The position numbers and the translations under genes were made by a program. Positions 8,806 through 17,948 of a DNA stretch of 64,000 bases are shown in pieces. Numbering within the stretch: the stretch's first letter is position 1; each line of letters starts with the position of its first letter. The notes beneath the pieces are model-generated. The model was not told where the DNA came from. It did no database searches and saw nothing but the letters and a program-made list of their open reading frames with translations. Source of the DNA: JACCSI01 sp035575715 (GTDB taxonomy: Bacteria > Acidobacteriota > Vicinamibacteria > Vicinamibacterales > UBA2999); contig DATLXN010000043.1 in assembly GCA_035575715.1 (NCBI GenBank), positions 91,235-155,234 on the forward strand, written 5' to 3'.

Positions 8806-8986
8806 TCTGGCGTACCTGGTCGGCAGCCGACAAGAGGCGCTCGGCTTCCTGCATGAATGTGGTCAGGTTCCCCTCGGCGTTGGCCCGCCATCGCTGGCCG
8901 CTCGGCGTGAAGAACATATAGGTCGCCGCCACCCCGGCGACGGCCCCGAGCAACCCACCCGCAATCATTAAATTCCGTTCGTTCAT
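8753..8986 (-). CDS. Small single-span membrane protein, YtxH-like
   Basis: This 77-residue protein has a glycine-rich membrane helix at about residues 7-26 (IAGGLLGAVAGVAATYMFF) followed by TPSGQRWRANAEGNL and an amphipathic helix. The motif of a Gly-rich helix followed by PxxGxxxR resembles YtxH-domain stress proteins. ATG 8986 overlaps the stop of the upstream sigma-54 activator (ATGA), and the 3' end overlaps the YihY start by 53 bases, so it is translated within the operon. Confidence 0.7.
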   Translation of the reverse strand: MNERNLMIAGGLLGAVAGVAATYMFFTPSGQRWRANAEGNLTTFMQEAERLLSAADQVRQSVAEIRGGAQAGYPRSA

Positions 8987-10449
8987 GATCCCTCTGCCTC
9001 GCGCGACACTAGTTCCGCTTCCCGGCTGTCGCGTGCCGCGCGTGCCGTACGTCCGGGATCCTCGATATTGTGTTTGCGCATCTTGCTGTACAACGTTGGC
9101 CGATACAGCCCGAGGAGATGCGCGGCTTCCTGCTTATTCCAGTTGGTGCGTTGCAACGTCTGCAAAATCGCCATCTTCTCGATCTCCGCCAGCGTGTGAT
9201 GCGGGGGCACCGAGAATTCCGGATTGGTGCTCGCTTCATCGCGGATCGGTTCGGGCAAGTCGCCAGGCAGCACTTCGTTGCCCTTGGCGACCAGCACCGC
9301 TCGCTCGATCGCGTTTTCCAACTCGCGCACGTTGCCCGGCCACCGGTTACGAATCAGTAAGTGATACGCCGCCGGCGAAATGCCCTTGATGCCCTTGCGG
9401 TAGCGGCCATTGAACTTGTCGACAAAATGCGTGCAGAGCAGCGGAATGTCTTCGGTGCGTTCGCGGAGCGGCGCGACGCGCGCGGTGATCGTGTTGATAC
9501 GGAAATAGAGGTCTTCGCGGAGACGGCCGTCGCGCAGGGCCAGGTCGAGGTCGATGTTGGTGGCGCAGATCAAGCGGAAATCAACCTTGACGGTCCGGTC
9601 GCTGCCCACCGGGCGGTACTCACGCTCCTGCAATACACGCAGCAGCTTGGTCTGGAGAAACGGCGGCATCTCGCCGATCTCATCGAGCATTAACGACCCG
9701 CCGCTGGCCAATTCAAGCAGGCCGACCTTGTCCTGCGAGGCGCCGGTGAACGCCCCCTTCTTATAGCCGAACAGCTCGGACTCGATCAGGTCCTTGGGGA
9801 TCGCGGCGCAGTTGATCTTGATGAAGGGACCCTTGGAGCGCAGGCTGCGCAGGTGCAGCGCATTGGCAATCAGTTCCTTACCGGTGCCGTTCTCACCCTG
9901 AATCAGGATATTGGCGTCACTCGCGGCAACCGCGTCAACCAACTCGAACAGCTCGCGCATCTTCTTGCTCTTGCCGATGATGCTCGAGAACGAAAATTGA
10001 CTACGGAGCTGTTCCTTGAGTTGTTCGTGCTCCTGCCGCTCGTCGGTGAGCGATAGCGCGCGAGCCAGGATGGTGGTGATGCCGGCGGGGTCGAGATCGG
10101 ACTTTTCGATGAAAAAGAAAGCGCCGGCCTGGCCGGCTTCAAGCGCGCGTTTGATCGTGCCTTGACCGCTGATCACGATGATCTCAGGGGTCATGTCGAT
10201 CGCTTTCATCTTGCGCAGCAGTGCGATGCCGTCGGTGTCGGGGAGCAGCAAGTCGAGCAGAACAACTGCCGGCCGCCAACTCTGAAACAGCTCTTCGGCA
10301 CGCGCGCCGTGACTCGCCGACCGGACTTCATAGCCGGGGTCGGCCGGTGCCTGCTCGATGACCATCTTGAGCCAGTCGGTCACCAATGGCTCATCGTCGA
10401 CGACGAGCGCTCGTTTCCGCTGACGGCGTCCAGCGTCCTGGGGATACAC
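8983..10449 (-). CDS. Sigma-54-dependent response regulator, NtrC type
   Basis: The 488-residue protein has three domains: a receiver (about 14-130) with the phospho-acceptor in VVLLDLLLPDTDG, an AAA+ domain (about 160-395) with Walker A GENGTGKE, the sigma-54 contact loop GAFTGA, and arginine fingers, and a C-terminal Fis-type helix-turn-helix (NKQEAAHLLGLYRPTLYSKM). It should activate sigma-54 promoters when phosphorylated. No kinase lies directly beside it; the kinases at 11.7 and 13.9 kb are candidates. A promoter of sigma-54 type precedes the nearby YtxH gene at 11,093, a plausible target. Confidence 0.95.
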   Translation of the reverse strand: MYPQDAGRRQRKRALVVDDEPLVTDWLKMVIEQAPADPGYEVRSASHGARAEELFQSWRPAVVLLDLLLPDTDGIALLRKMKAIDMTPEIIVISGQGTIKRALEAGQAGAFFFIEKSDLDPAGITTILARALSLTDERQEHEQLKEQLRSQFSFSSIIGKSKKMRELFELVDAVAASDANILIQGENGTGKELIANALHLRSLRSKGPFIKINCAAIPKDLIESELFGYKKGAFTGASQDKVGLLELASGGSLMLDEIGEMPPFLQTKLLRVLQEREYRPVGSDRTVKVDFRLICATNIDLDLALRDGRLREDLYFRINTITARVAPLRERTEDIPLLCTHFVDKFNGRYRKGIKGISPAAYHLLIRNRWPGNVRELENAIERAVLVAKGNEVLPGDLPEPIRDEASTNPEFSVPPHHTLAEIEKMAILQTLQRTNWNKQEAAHLLGLYRPTLYSKMRKHNIEDPGRTARAARDSREAELVSREAEGS

Positions 10450-10543
10450 GCGGGCCTCGGCCTACCTCACCGCCACCATCTCGGATGGGATCAGGCTAAT
10501 GTGTCCGGTTGAAATAAACATTCGCGTCGCCCGACCGCCGGCC

Positions 10544-10575
10544 GTGAAACGGGGACCGCAGCGGTCCCCGTTCAC
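10544..10575. terminator. GC-rich hairpin downstream of the lmo0937-type gene
   Basis: GTGAAACGGGGACCGC and GCGGTCCCCGTTCAC form a stem of about 15 pairs with one bulged base and almost no loop. It lies just after the stop at 10,584. No U-tract follows, so it may be a transcript-end stabiliser rather than a classic terminator. Confidence 0.6.
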
Positions 10576-10583
10576 GTCGGTGG

Positions 10584-10733
10584 TCAAACGGGCTTGCGGC
10601 CCTGAATCACGCGAATCAGCACGATCGCAATCGCGATGATCAGCAGGATGTGGATGAACCCACCTAGCGTGTACGAACTCACCATTCCCAGTAACCAGAG
10701 AATGACGAGCAGTACGAGAATCGTTGTCAGCAT
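10584..10733 (-). CDS. lmo0937-family small membrane protein (DUF5670)
   Basis: The 49-residue peptide has two hydrophobic helices separated by the family signature VSSYTLGGFIHILL and a short basic tail (IQGRKPV). Such proteins are common in stress-responsive loci of many bacteria and lack a known function. The start at ATG 10,733 has TTAGGAG upstream. It lies 24 bases after the YtxH gene and probably shares its transcript. Confidence 0.85.
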   Translation of the reverse strand: MLTTILVLLVILWLLGMVSSYTLGGFIHILLIIAIAIVLIRVIQGRKPV

Positions 10734-10757
10734 AGAGATGCTCCTAAGTGTCTTGCG

Positions 10758-11093
10758 TTAAACGCTGGGAGCAGACGACGGGAAACGATCACCCGCGGGG
10801 GCTTGCCGATCGGTGGATCCGGTCGTGGTCGCCGCCGACACGCGATCGGAAATCTGGCTGGAAAGCTGCTGCACCTTTTCACGTCCCTGCTCACGCAGCG
10901 TGTTGGCCTGCTCGCGAAGCGTCTGCGTCGTCTCGCCGACACGGTCCGCCAGTCCGCGGTACTGCTCGCCCAACTGCTGGCGCATTTCGGTACCCGGCTT
11001 GGGGGCAAACAGCAGCGCGATGCCCGCGCCAATAAAGGCGCCAGTCATCATGCCCAACACAAAGCTCGATCCCGACTGGTCTTCTCGATACAT
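10758..11093 (-). CDS. YtxH-domain protein
   Basis: The 111-residue protein opens with a Gly-rich membrane helix (about residues 11-29) followed by LLFAPKPGTEMRQQL, the YtxH hallmark, then a long amphipathic helix up to about residue 90 and a Ser/Pro tail. YtxH proteins are general-stress or envelope-stress products. AAGGGAG precedes the ATG. A sequence with the GG-N10-GC spacing of sigma-54 promoters lies about 65 bases upstream, so the gene may be driven by one of the NtrC-type activators nearby. Confidence 0.85.
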   Translation of the reverse strand: MYREDQSGSSFVLGMMTGAFIGAGIALLFAPKPGTEMRQQLGEQYRGLADRVGETTQTLREQANTLREQGREKVQQLSSQISDRVSAATTTGSTDRQAPAGDRFPSSAPSV

Positions 11094-11155
11094 GGTCCGC
11101 TCCCTTTAGTAATCTGATCCGACGTGCGCGACTATTCGTGTCACGCCGCGCTTTG

Positions 11156-11171
11156 TGCACATTTCGTGCCT
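11156..11171 (-). promoter_or_regulatory. Candidate sigma-54 promoter for the YtxH/lmo0937 genes
   Basis: Read on the minus strand the site is AGGCACG-AAAT-GTGCA, one base away from the usual core in each half (TGGCACG-N4-TTGCA) and with the required GG-N10-GC spacing. The predicted transcript start, near 11,145, leaves a leader of about 50 bases. Confidence 0.55.
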
Positions 11172-11232
11172 GACTAAAACTCAGCCGTGTGGCTCAACTG
11201 TCCTGCCGGTTACCCGTTCTGGCCAAGCGGTT

Positions 11233-11640
11233 TCATAGGGTCGTCTGGATTGCCGGCCGTCGGGTGTCCGCGAGAGCGAGGAGTCGCTCTATTTCCGCAG
11301 CCAATTCCCCGGGTTCGCAGGGTTTGAGCACAATCGAGTCGAACCCCGACTGCCGCGCCTGTTCCAGCTGCTTGATGTGTGAGTAGCCGGTGGCGGCAAT
11401 CAGGGGGATGGCCCTGGTGTCGGGCGTCCCCCGCAGCCGCACCGCTGCTTCGAAACCAGAGATCCCCGGCAATTCGAGGTCTAACACGATGATGTCGGGG
11501 AGATGTTCGTGGGCCTTCTCGACCGCCCTCAACCCGTCATCTGCCGTCACCACCTCGTAGCCGAGGGAGCGCAGATAGAGCCCCCAGATTTCGAGGGCAT
11601 CCGGATAATCATCGACGAGGAGAACGCGGATAGGCGGCAC
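11233..11640 (-). CDS. Single-domain response regulator (CheY-like)
   Basis: The 135 residues form one receiver domain: acidic pair VDDYPD near residue 10, phospho-acceptor Asp in IIVLDLELPG near residue 54, and the conserved Lys in IVLKPCEPGEL near residue 107. There is no output domain, so it probably works by phospho-relay or by binding a partner. It is divergent from the kinase gene starting at 11,713, only 72 bases away, which makes that kinase the first candidate partner. Confidence 0.9.
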   Translation of the reverse strand: MPPIRVLLVDDYPDALEIWGLYLRSLGYEVVTADDGLRAVEKAHEHLPDIIVLDLELPGISGFEAAVRLRGTPDTRAIPLIAATGYSHIKQLEQARQSGFDSIVLKPCEPGELAAEIERLLALADTRRPAIQTTL

Positions 11641-11712
11641 AGTCCATCTTCTGCAATATCAAGGCTCGTGCCAGCAAAGGCGCGGAAGCAGTGTGGTAGT
11701 CTCGCCTCTGGC

Positions 11713-12375
11713 ATGCCGGTCGAACCGAACGACATCCTGCATGTGCTCGCGCATGAGCTCCGAACCCCGGTTGGAATTGCCCACGGTTACGTTCGATTGC
11801 TTCTCGACGACAAGCTTCCGCAGGAAGCCGACCGCCGGCGCGCGCTCGAACAGATGCAGAAAGCGCTCCGGCGACTGAGCGATCTCAGTCAAGAGACGAC
11901 GGCGTTGGCGTCGTGGTACGACGAAGGCTGCGCCGGCGACAGCCAGTGCGTCGACGTCGGCGGCCTGGTCGATCGAATCGCTGGTGCGGCTTATGAATTC
12001 CCGGTAACCGTCCAGGTTACCGACATTCCCGAACATGCAACCGTGCGCACCCCGGACCCGACGATCCTGACCCACGCGCTGATCAGCATCGTTCACGCCA
12101 CGGCCCGTGAATTACGCGGCCAACCGTGCACGGTGCTGGCCCGGGTTCGTGGCGAGCGCCTGGAAATGCTCACCGGCCCTGACCACCTGCTCGGCACGTT
12201 AGGCGACGGCCCCACCGCCGCCGACGCGAGTCCGCTCGGCCTCGAACGCGGCGGCCTCGGGCTCGCCCTGGTCCACGCCGCGGTGATCCTCGACGCGCAT
12301 CACGCAGAACGATGGACAATGAATAGCTCCAGACAAACCGTCGGTGTTCGACTCCCGTTAGAAAGGCATCCGTGA
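11713..12375 (+). CDS. Cytosolic histidine kinase with degenerate ATPase domain
   Basis: The 220-residue protein lacks sensor and membrane segments. A HisKA dimerisation helix with the phospho-acceptor His in VLAHELRTPVGIAHGY starts near residue 10. The following HATPase region is short: the N-box Asn is not seen (LTHALISIVHATARELRG) and no DxGxG box is clear, while a GLGLALVHAAV segment remains. It may take phosphate from elsewhere rather than autophosphorylate. The stop overlaps the GTG start of the NtrC-type gene by 4 bases, so the two proteins almost certainly form a pair. Confidence 0.8.
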   Translation: MPVEPNDILHVLAHELRTPVGIAHGYVRLLLDDKLPQEADRRRALEQMQKALRRLSDLSQETTALASWYDEGCAGDSQCVDVGGLVDRIAGAAYEFPVTVQVTDIPEHATVRTPDPTILTHALISIVHATARELRGQPCTVLARVRGERLEMLTGPDHLLGTLGDGPTAADASPLGLERGGLGLALVHAAVILDAHHAERWTMNSSRQTVGVRLPLERHP

Positions 12376-13904
12376 CGCCCGCCAGGCTTGCACTGGTCGA
12401 CGACGACCAGCAGTTCGTTGAGTATCTCGAGACCCTCCTGAAGTCGCGCGGCTATGATGTGCAGCCGTACTCGAGCGGCAGTGACCTGCTGCAGTCGCTG
12501 CATAGCGATGCGCCACCAGACGTGGTCTTGCTCGACGTGTCGATGCCGGGGATGGACGGCTTGGAAACGCTCAAGGCGATTCGCGTCGCCCATCCGCATG
12601 TGCAGGTGATCATGCTGTCGGGCGGGAAAGCCACCAACACCGTCGTCGATGCCATGCGCCAGGGCGCGTTCGACTACGTGGTCAAGCCGGGCGACGCCGA
12701 CGGAGTGGGTGAAGCGGCGCTCGAATCCGCGATTCGCAATGCGGTCGAGAAGACCGTCTTAAGCAGCGAAGTGGCGCGGCTGCGCACCCAGGTTGGCCAG
12801 GATCCGGAAGGCAGTCCGTTCTGGGGTCCAGGGTCGGCGATGCGGCAAGTGATGGCGATGGTCGAACGGGTTGCCGATAGCGACGTCGGCGTTCTGCTGC
12901 GCGGCGAAAGCGGCGTCGGTAAAGAAGTGATCGCCCGCGAACTCCATCGCCGCTCGAGTCGCCGGTCGAAACCGTTCGTCAAAGTGAACGCCGCGGCGCT
13001 GCCCTCCGAGTTGCTCGAGAGCGAATTGTTTGGCCACGAGCGTGGCGCGTTCACCGGCGCGCAGGCCGCGCGTATCGGGAAGTTCGAGTTCGCGAATCAC
13101 GGCACGCTGATGCTTGACGAAATCGGCGAGATGCCGGCCGGTCTGCAGGCCAAGCTTCTCCATGTGCTGCAGGATAGCGAGTTCACTAAGCTGGGCAGTA
13201 ACCGCCCGGTGACCGTCGACGTCCGAATCATCGCCGCAACCAATCGCGATCTCGACGCGATGATGCGCGCAGGGTCGTTCCGCGAAGACCTCTACTACCG
13301 CCTGCAAGTGATCGAACTGCATGTGCCACCGCTGCGCGAACGACGCGAAGAGATCCCGCAGCTGATCGAGTTCTTCCTGGTCAAATATGCCGAACGTTAC
13401 GGCCGTCCGTTGCGCCGGCCGTCCGACGCGTTGCGCGAGGTCTTGCTCAATTACGGTTGGCCGGGCAACGTCCGCGAACTCGAGAATGTTATCAAGCGGT
13501 TTGTCATCCTGCAGGATGAAGGCCTGGTGATGGCCGAATTGAAGCGCTCGCGGACCAATCAGGAGTCACAGGCTCCCGGTCGGGTGACGGCACCGGTTAG
13601 TGCGCCCGCGCCGATGCCGCCGCCCGAGCCGATCATCAACCCGGCTCCCCCACCCCGTCCCGCCGCGCCGGTCGTCGAGGACGAAGCTGAGGACACGGCG
13701 GTGGACCCGGCAGTGCCGAGTGGTCCAATCAGCTTGCCGGAGTTGGCCCGAGAAGCGGCGATGAAGGCCGAACGCACCGCGATTCAGCAGGCGCTCGACA
13801 AATTCCGGTGGAACCGCAGGAAAGCCGCCGACTATCTTGGCGTCAGCTATAAGACGCTGCTGAACAAGATGAAGGAATGCGGCATCAGCGAGCAACAGGC
13901 CTAG
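12372..13904 (+). CDS. Sigma-54-dependent response regulator, NtrC type, with Pro-rich linker
   Basis: The 510-residue protein starts at GTG 12,372, coupled to the kinase stop. Receiver at about 5-120 (phospho-acceptor in VVLLDVSMPGMDG), AAA+ domain at about 150-385 with Walker A GESGVGKE and sigma-54 loop GAFTGA, then a long Pro/Ala linker (about 395-450) and a Fis-type helix-turn-helix near the C-terminus (WNRRKAADYLGVSYKTLLNK). The linker is longer than usual. The gene ends convergently with the next kinase; both stops sit in a shared CCTAGG. Confidence 0.95.
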   Translation: MTPARLALVDDDQQFVEYLETLLKSRGYDVQPYSSGSDLLQSLHSDAPPDVVLLDVSMPGMDGLETLKAIRVAHPHVQVIMLSGGKATNTVVDAMRQGAFDYVVKPGDADGVGEAALESAIRNAVEKTVLSSEVARLRTQVGQDPEGSPFWGPGSAMRQVMAMVERVADSDVGVLLRGESGVGKEVIARELHRRSSRRSKPFVKVNAAALPSELLESELFGHERGAFTGAQAARIGKFEFANHGTLMLDEIGEMPAGLQAKLLHVLQDSEFTKLGSNRPVTVDVRIIAATNRDLDAMMRAGSFREDLYYRLQVIELHVPPLRERREEIPQLIEFFLVKYAERYGRPLRRPSDALREVLLNYGWPGNVRELENVIKRFVILQDEGLVMAELKRSRTNQESQAPGRVTAPVSAPAPMPPPEPIINPAPPPRPAAPVVEDEAEDTAVDPAVPSGPISLPELAREAAMKAERTAIQQALDKFRWNRRKAADYLGVSYKTLLNKMKECGISEQQA

Positions 13905-15517
13905 GACGCGTCGGCCGACTCGTCCCCGCGGCGACGTCGTAACAGACGCCGCCAGAACGCTGTCGGTTCTGCGTCAGGTTCAGGAGTCACACTGCGGCGA
14001 TCGCCGACCGCGTCACCAGGTCGCAGGAGCGGTAATCGAACCGTCACCAGCGTCCCTTGGCCGACCCCGTCACTCTCAATGGCCACGGTGCCGCCGTGCA
14101 GGGCCAGGAATTCTCGGACCAGCGGCAAGCCCAGGCCCAGCCCGGTTCGCATCGCGGCCGTGCGACCCTGAAAAAACGGATCGAATAACTGCGGCAAGGT
14201 ATCTGGCGCAATCCCCTCCCCGCTGTCCAGGACCCGCAGTTGCGCGTAGTTCCCGTCGACGGTGAGCGTCACATCAACGCGCCCGCCCTGAGGCGTGAAT
14301 TTGAGAGCGTTCGAGAGCAGGTGGTTGACCACCTGCTGCAACCTCGCTCCGTCACCATACACCGGGACTTCCGCGCTACCCCCGTGATAGCGGAGGACGA
14401 GGCGTTTGGCAGACAAGCCTTCACGGCAGGAGTCGACCGCCGCATCGACCGCCGTGCGCAGATCCATCGGGACGCGTTCAAAGACCAGCCGCCCTTGAAT
14501 CATGCGCGACACGTCGAGCAGATCCGTGATCAAGCGCGCCTGGACGCGCGCGTTGCGACCAATCGACTCGATCGCCCGCTCGTGATCATGGGGGCCGAGC
14601 CTGCCGGTCTTGAGGATATGGACCCAGCCGACGATGGCGTTCAGCGGGGTGCGCAGTTCGTGGGAGATCGTCGCGAGGAAGCGATCCTTTAATTCGTTGG
14701 CGTGCTCGGCGGACGCCCGGGCCTGTTGTGCGGTGGTCAGGGCCTGCGCGCGGGCGGTGAGGGCTTCTTCCAATTGCGCATTGGCGCGCGATAATTCCTC
14801 AGTTCTCGCGGTGACCCGGTCATCGACCTCGCGCAGCGTCAACCGAACGGCGGCTTCCGACTCACGGCGTTGCCGGACTTCGCTGCGCAACTGGCGCAAG
14901 ACGACCAGACCGCCAATCGCCGTGAGGAGCAGTGAGATCAGGATCAATCGCTGCGCCGATTGCGCTTCACTCAACCGCTGGTCGCGCCGCCTCAGCACGT
15001 GCCCACGCGCCTCGCCAATGATGTCGGCCATCAAGGAGCGCATTTCGATCTTGGGTTGGGCCTCAGTCGTCGCCCACAGCAGCTGACGCGCGGCGTGCAC
15101 ACCGTCGCGGCGGCGCACCGAGACGACGTAATCAAGGAAGTCGTGATACTGGTGCAACAGGCCGCGACAGGCCGAAAGACGGCGGACCTGCTGTTGACTG
15201 TCGAGCAGGGCGCGAAGCGTGCCTAGCTCGTCGGTGAGCCGCTGCGATGCGTGGACAAAAGGCTGATGATCGACTTCCTGATCCGACATGAGCGACGAGA
15301 GATGCGTCATCTCGGTCTCGTGTAACAGGCTCTGCACCGTTTCGAGCGAGGCAATCAATGTCTGGTTGCGGTGGATGAGCTGCTCGTCAAAGTTCAGACG
15401 GGTTAGCTGGCTCGACACCACGACGGCAATGACAATCAGACAGCAGACAATCAGGGCGAGGCCAAGAGTTATGGCCTGTCGTGAGCGGGTCACACCTGAG
15501 ACAGTCGCAAGATCCAT
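13901..15517 (-). CDS. Membrane sensor histidine kinase
   Basis: The 538-residue kinase has membrane helices at about residues 15-37 and 188-208, enclosing a helical periplasmic sensor of CHASE3-like size. A coiled linker leads to HisKA (LATISHELRTPLNAIVGW, His near 290) and a complete HATPase (N-box LLSNALKFTPQGG, DSGEGI, GLGLGLPLV). No receiver is fused to it. It is the only kinase in the window with all ATP-binding boxes intact, so it may phosphorylate the nearby regulators. Its 5' end lies only about 30 bases from the divergent carboxylase gene. Confidence 0.93.
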   Translation of the reverse strand: MDLATVSGVTRSRQAITLGLALIVCCLIVIAVVVSSQLTRLNFDEQLIHRNQTLIASLETVQSLLHETEMTHLSSLMSDQEVDHQPFVHASQRLTDELGTLRALLDSQQQVRRLSACRGLLHQYHDFLDYVVSVRRRDGVHAARQLLWATTEAQPKIEMRSLMADIIGEARGHVLRRRDQRLSEAQSAQRLILISLLLTAIGGLVVLRQLRSEVRQRRESEAAVRLTLREVDDRVTARTEELSRANAQLEEALTARAQALTTAQQARASAEHANELKDRFLATISHELRTPLNAIVGWVHILKTGRLGPHDHERAIESIGRNARVQARLITDLLDVSRMIQGRLVFERVPMDLRTAVDAAVDSCREGLSAKRLVLRYHGGSAEVPVYGDGARLQQVVNHLLSNALKFTPQGGRVDVTLTVDGNYAQLRVLDSGEGIAPDTLPQLFDPFFQGRTAAMRTGLGLGLPLVREFLALHGGTVAIESDGVGQGTLVTVRLPLLRPGDAVGDRRSVTPEPDAEPTAFWRRLLRRRRGDESADAS

Positions 15518-15536
15518 ACCTCCATCGTGTAATTGC

Positions 15537-15542
15537 TACAAT
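15537..15542 (+). promoter_or_regulatory. Possible -10 box (TACAAT) of the leucine catabolism operon
   Basis: TACAAT lies 8 bases before the GTG at 15,551. No clear -35 hexamer is visible. If used, the transcript would begin at or just before the start codon, which also argues against the TTG at 15,533. Confidence 0.35.
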
Positions 15543-15550
15543 CGGCGGAG

Positions 15551-17158
15551 GTGGACATTCTCGAAAGCCAGATCGACACGAGCAGCGAGCAATTCAAAAG
15601 CAATCACCGGCGCATGGCCGCGCTGGTCGCCGAGTATCGCCATCGCCTGAGCACGATTGCACAAGGTGGCGGGGCGAAATATGTGCAGCGGCACCGCGAG
15701 CAGGGCAAGCTGCCGCCGCGCGAGCGGATTGCCAAGCTCCTCGACCCCGGCTCTCCTTTTCTGGAACTGTCGCCACTGGCGGCTTGGGAGATGTACGACA
15801 ACGACGCGCCGGCGGCCGGTGTCCTCACCGGCATTGGCCGCGTGTCGGGCCGCGACGTGATGATCGTGGCCAACGATGCGACCGTCAAAGGCGGCACCTA
15901 TTACCCGATGACGGTGAAGAAGCATGTGCGGGCTCAGGAGATCGCCCTGCAGAACCGGCTGCCCTGCATCTATCTGGTCGACTCGGGCGGCGCCTTCCTG
16001 CCGTTGCAGGCCGAGGTCTTTCCGGATCGCGAACACTTTGGCCGGATTTTTTTCAACCAGGCCCGTATGTCGGCGGCCGGCATCCCGCAGATTGCCGTGG
16101 TGATGGGCTCGTGCACCGCAGGCGGCGCGTATGTGCCGGCGATGTCGGATGAAACGATCATCGTCCGCAACACCGGGACGATCTTTCTCGGCGGTCCCCC
16201 ACTGGTCAAAGCAGCGACCGGTGAAGAAGTCACGGCGGAGGAACTTGGTGGCGCGGACGTGCACACCCGGCTCTCCGGCGTCGCCGATTATTTTGCCGAA
16301 GACGATGACCATGCGCTGCATCAGGCGCGGACGATTCTCAGCACGCTGAATACGAGCAAGCAGCTGCCGGCCGACATGACGACGGCCGAAAACCCCGCCT
16401 ACGATCCGGCCGAGCTATATGGCGTGGTCAATGCCGACGTCCGCCAGCAGTACGACGTGCGCGAGGTGCTCGCCCGAATCGTCGACGGGTCTCGTTTCGA
16501 CGAGTTCAAAGAGCGCTACGCCACCACGCTGATCTGCGGTTTCGCGCGGCTTCACGGATTTCTCGTCGGCATTATTGCCAACAATGGGGTGCTGTTCTCG
16601 GAATCGGCGCTCAAGGCGACGCATTTCATCGAGCTGTGCAACATGCGCGGCGTCCCGCTGGTCTTCGTGCAGAACATTACCGGCTTCATGGTGGGACGCC
16701 AGTACGAACGCGGCGGCATCGCCAAGGATGGCGCCAAGATGGTCCACGCCGTCGCCAATTCCGTGGTCCCGAAGTTCACGGTGATCATCGGCGGCTCGTT
16801 TGGCGCCGGCAATTACGGAATGTGCGGGCGCGCGTACGATCCGCGGTTGCTGTGGATGTGGCCCAACGCGCGGATTTCGGTCATGGGCGGCGAACAGGCC
16901 GCCGGCGTACTGACCACGGTGAAACGCGATCAGCTCACGCGCGAAGGCAAAGACTTCTCAGCCGCCGACGAGGCGGCCATCCGCGACCCGCTGTTGGAGA
17001 AGTACGAGACCGAAGGGTCGCCCTACTATTCAACGGCGCGGCTGTGGGACGACGGCATTCTCGATCCGGTCGACACCCGTACCGCGTTGGCACTTGGTCT
17101 ATCGGCGGCCTACAACGCGCCGATTCCGCCGGCTCGGTTTGGCATCTTCCGGATGTGA
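15551..17158 (+). CDS. liuB: Methylcrotonyl-CoA carboxylase beta subunit (carboxyltransferase)
   Basis: The protein (535 residues from GTG 15,551) is a biotin-dependent carboxyltransferase with both crotonase-like halves. It transfers CO2 from carboxybiotin to 3-methylcrotonyl-CoA in leucine breakdown. The segments GGAYVPAMSDETIIVRNTG, FLGGPPLVKAATGEEV and ELGGADVHTRLSGVADYF match the methylcrotonyl rather than the propionyl or acetyl type. The start at GTG 15,551 is preferred over TTG 15,533 because it gives the usual MDIL N-terminus. It heads an operon of five genes with 1-base gaps or 4-base overlaps. Confidence 0.93.
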   Translation: MDILESQIDTSSEQFKSNHRRMAALVAEYRHRLSTIAQGGGAKYVQRHREQGKLPPRERIAKLLDPGSPFLELSPLAAWEMYDNDAPAAGVLTGIGRVSGRDVMIVANDATVKGGTYYPMTVKKHVRAQEIALQNRLPCIYLVDSGGAFLPLQAEVFPDREHFGRIFFNQARMSAAGIPQIAVVMGSCTAGGAYVPAMSDETIIVRNTGTIFLGGPPLVKAATGEEVTAEELGGADVHTRLSGVADYFAEDDDHALHQARTILSTLNTSKQLPADMTTAENPAYDPAELYGVVNADVRQQYDVREVLARIVDGSRFDEFKERYATTLICGFARLHGFLVGIIANNGVLFSESALKATHFIELCNMRGVPLVFVQNITGFMVGRQYERGGIAKDGAKMVHAVANSVVPKFTVIIGGSFGAGNYGMCGRAYDPRLLWMWPNARISVMGGEQAAGVLTTVKRDQLTREGKDFSAADEAAIRDPLLEKYETEGSPYYSTARLWDDGILDPVDTRTALALGLSAAYNAPIPPARFGIFRM

Positions 17159-17159
17159 C

Positions 17160-17948
17160 GTGACATACAAGTTTCTCGAAACCAAGCGTGACGGGCCGGT
17201 TGAGCATCTGACGCTCAATCGACCAGAGGTCCGCAACGCCTTCAACGAAGCGGTCATCGCCGAACTCACTGAATGGGCGATCGCGGCGGCGCGAGACACC
17301 GACCTGCGGGTGGTCGTCCTCAGCGGCGCGGGCAAAGTCTTCAGCGCCGGCGCCGACGCGACGTGGATGGCACGAATGGTCGACTACTCGCACCAGGACA
17401 ACATCGAGGATGCGACTCGCATGGCGGAAATGTTCCTGGCGCTGGATACGTTGCCGGCCGCGGTCATCGGGCGGATTCATGGCGCGGCGCTCGGCGGCGG
17501 GGCCGGGCTCACCGCCATTTGTGATGTGGCTGTCGCTGACGTGACCGCGGTATTTGGCTTTACCGAAACCAAATTAGGCATTCTCCCGGCGGTGATCTCG
17601 CCCTATGTCCTACCCAAAATAGGTCTGTCTGCGGCACGCGAACTGTTTTTGACCGGGATGCGCTTCTCCGCTGGCCGCGCCAAGGAGATCGGGCTGATCC
17701 ATGCGGTGGTGCCGAGCGAGGCACTCGACGGCACCGTGCGATCGTACGTGCAAGAGCTGCTCAGCGCCTCACCGACCGGCGTCGCGGCCGCCAAAGCCTT
17801 GATCCCACGAGTGTGGGGCCGCTCCTCTCAGGAAGCCATGGCGATGACCGCGGACACCATCGCCCGCCAACGCGTCTCGCCTGAAGGCCAGGACGGGCTG
17901 AAGTCGTTTCTCGGGAAGCGCAAACCTGGCTGGGCGGTCGACGCATGA
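17160..17948 (+). CDS. liuC: Enoyl-CoA hydratase, probable methylglutaconyl-CoA hydratase
   Basis: The 262-residue crotonase-fold protein has the oxyanion-hole segments GKVFSAGADATWM near residue 62 and IHGAALGGGAGLTAICD near residue 106, plus FGFTETKLGILPAVISPYV. In this operon it should hydrate 3-methylglutaconyl-CoA to HMG-CoA, linking the carboxylase with the lyase. It begins at GTG 17,160, one base after the beta subunit stop, and its own stop overlaps the biotin carboxylase ATG. Substrate assignment rests on operon context, since the fold alone is not specific. Confidence 0.88.
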   Translation: MTYKFLETKRDGPVEHLTLNRPEVRNAFNEAVIAELTEWAIAAARDTDLRVVVLSGAGKVFSAGADATWMARMVDYSHQDNIEDATRMAEMFLALDTLPAAVIGRIHGAALGGGAGLTAICDVAVADVTAVFGFTETKLGILPAVISPYVLPKIGLSAARELFLTGMRFSAGRAKEIGLIHAVVPSEALDGTVRSYVQELLSASPTGVAAAKALIPRVWGRSSQEAMAMTADTIARQRVSPEGQDGLKSFLGKRKPGWAVDA

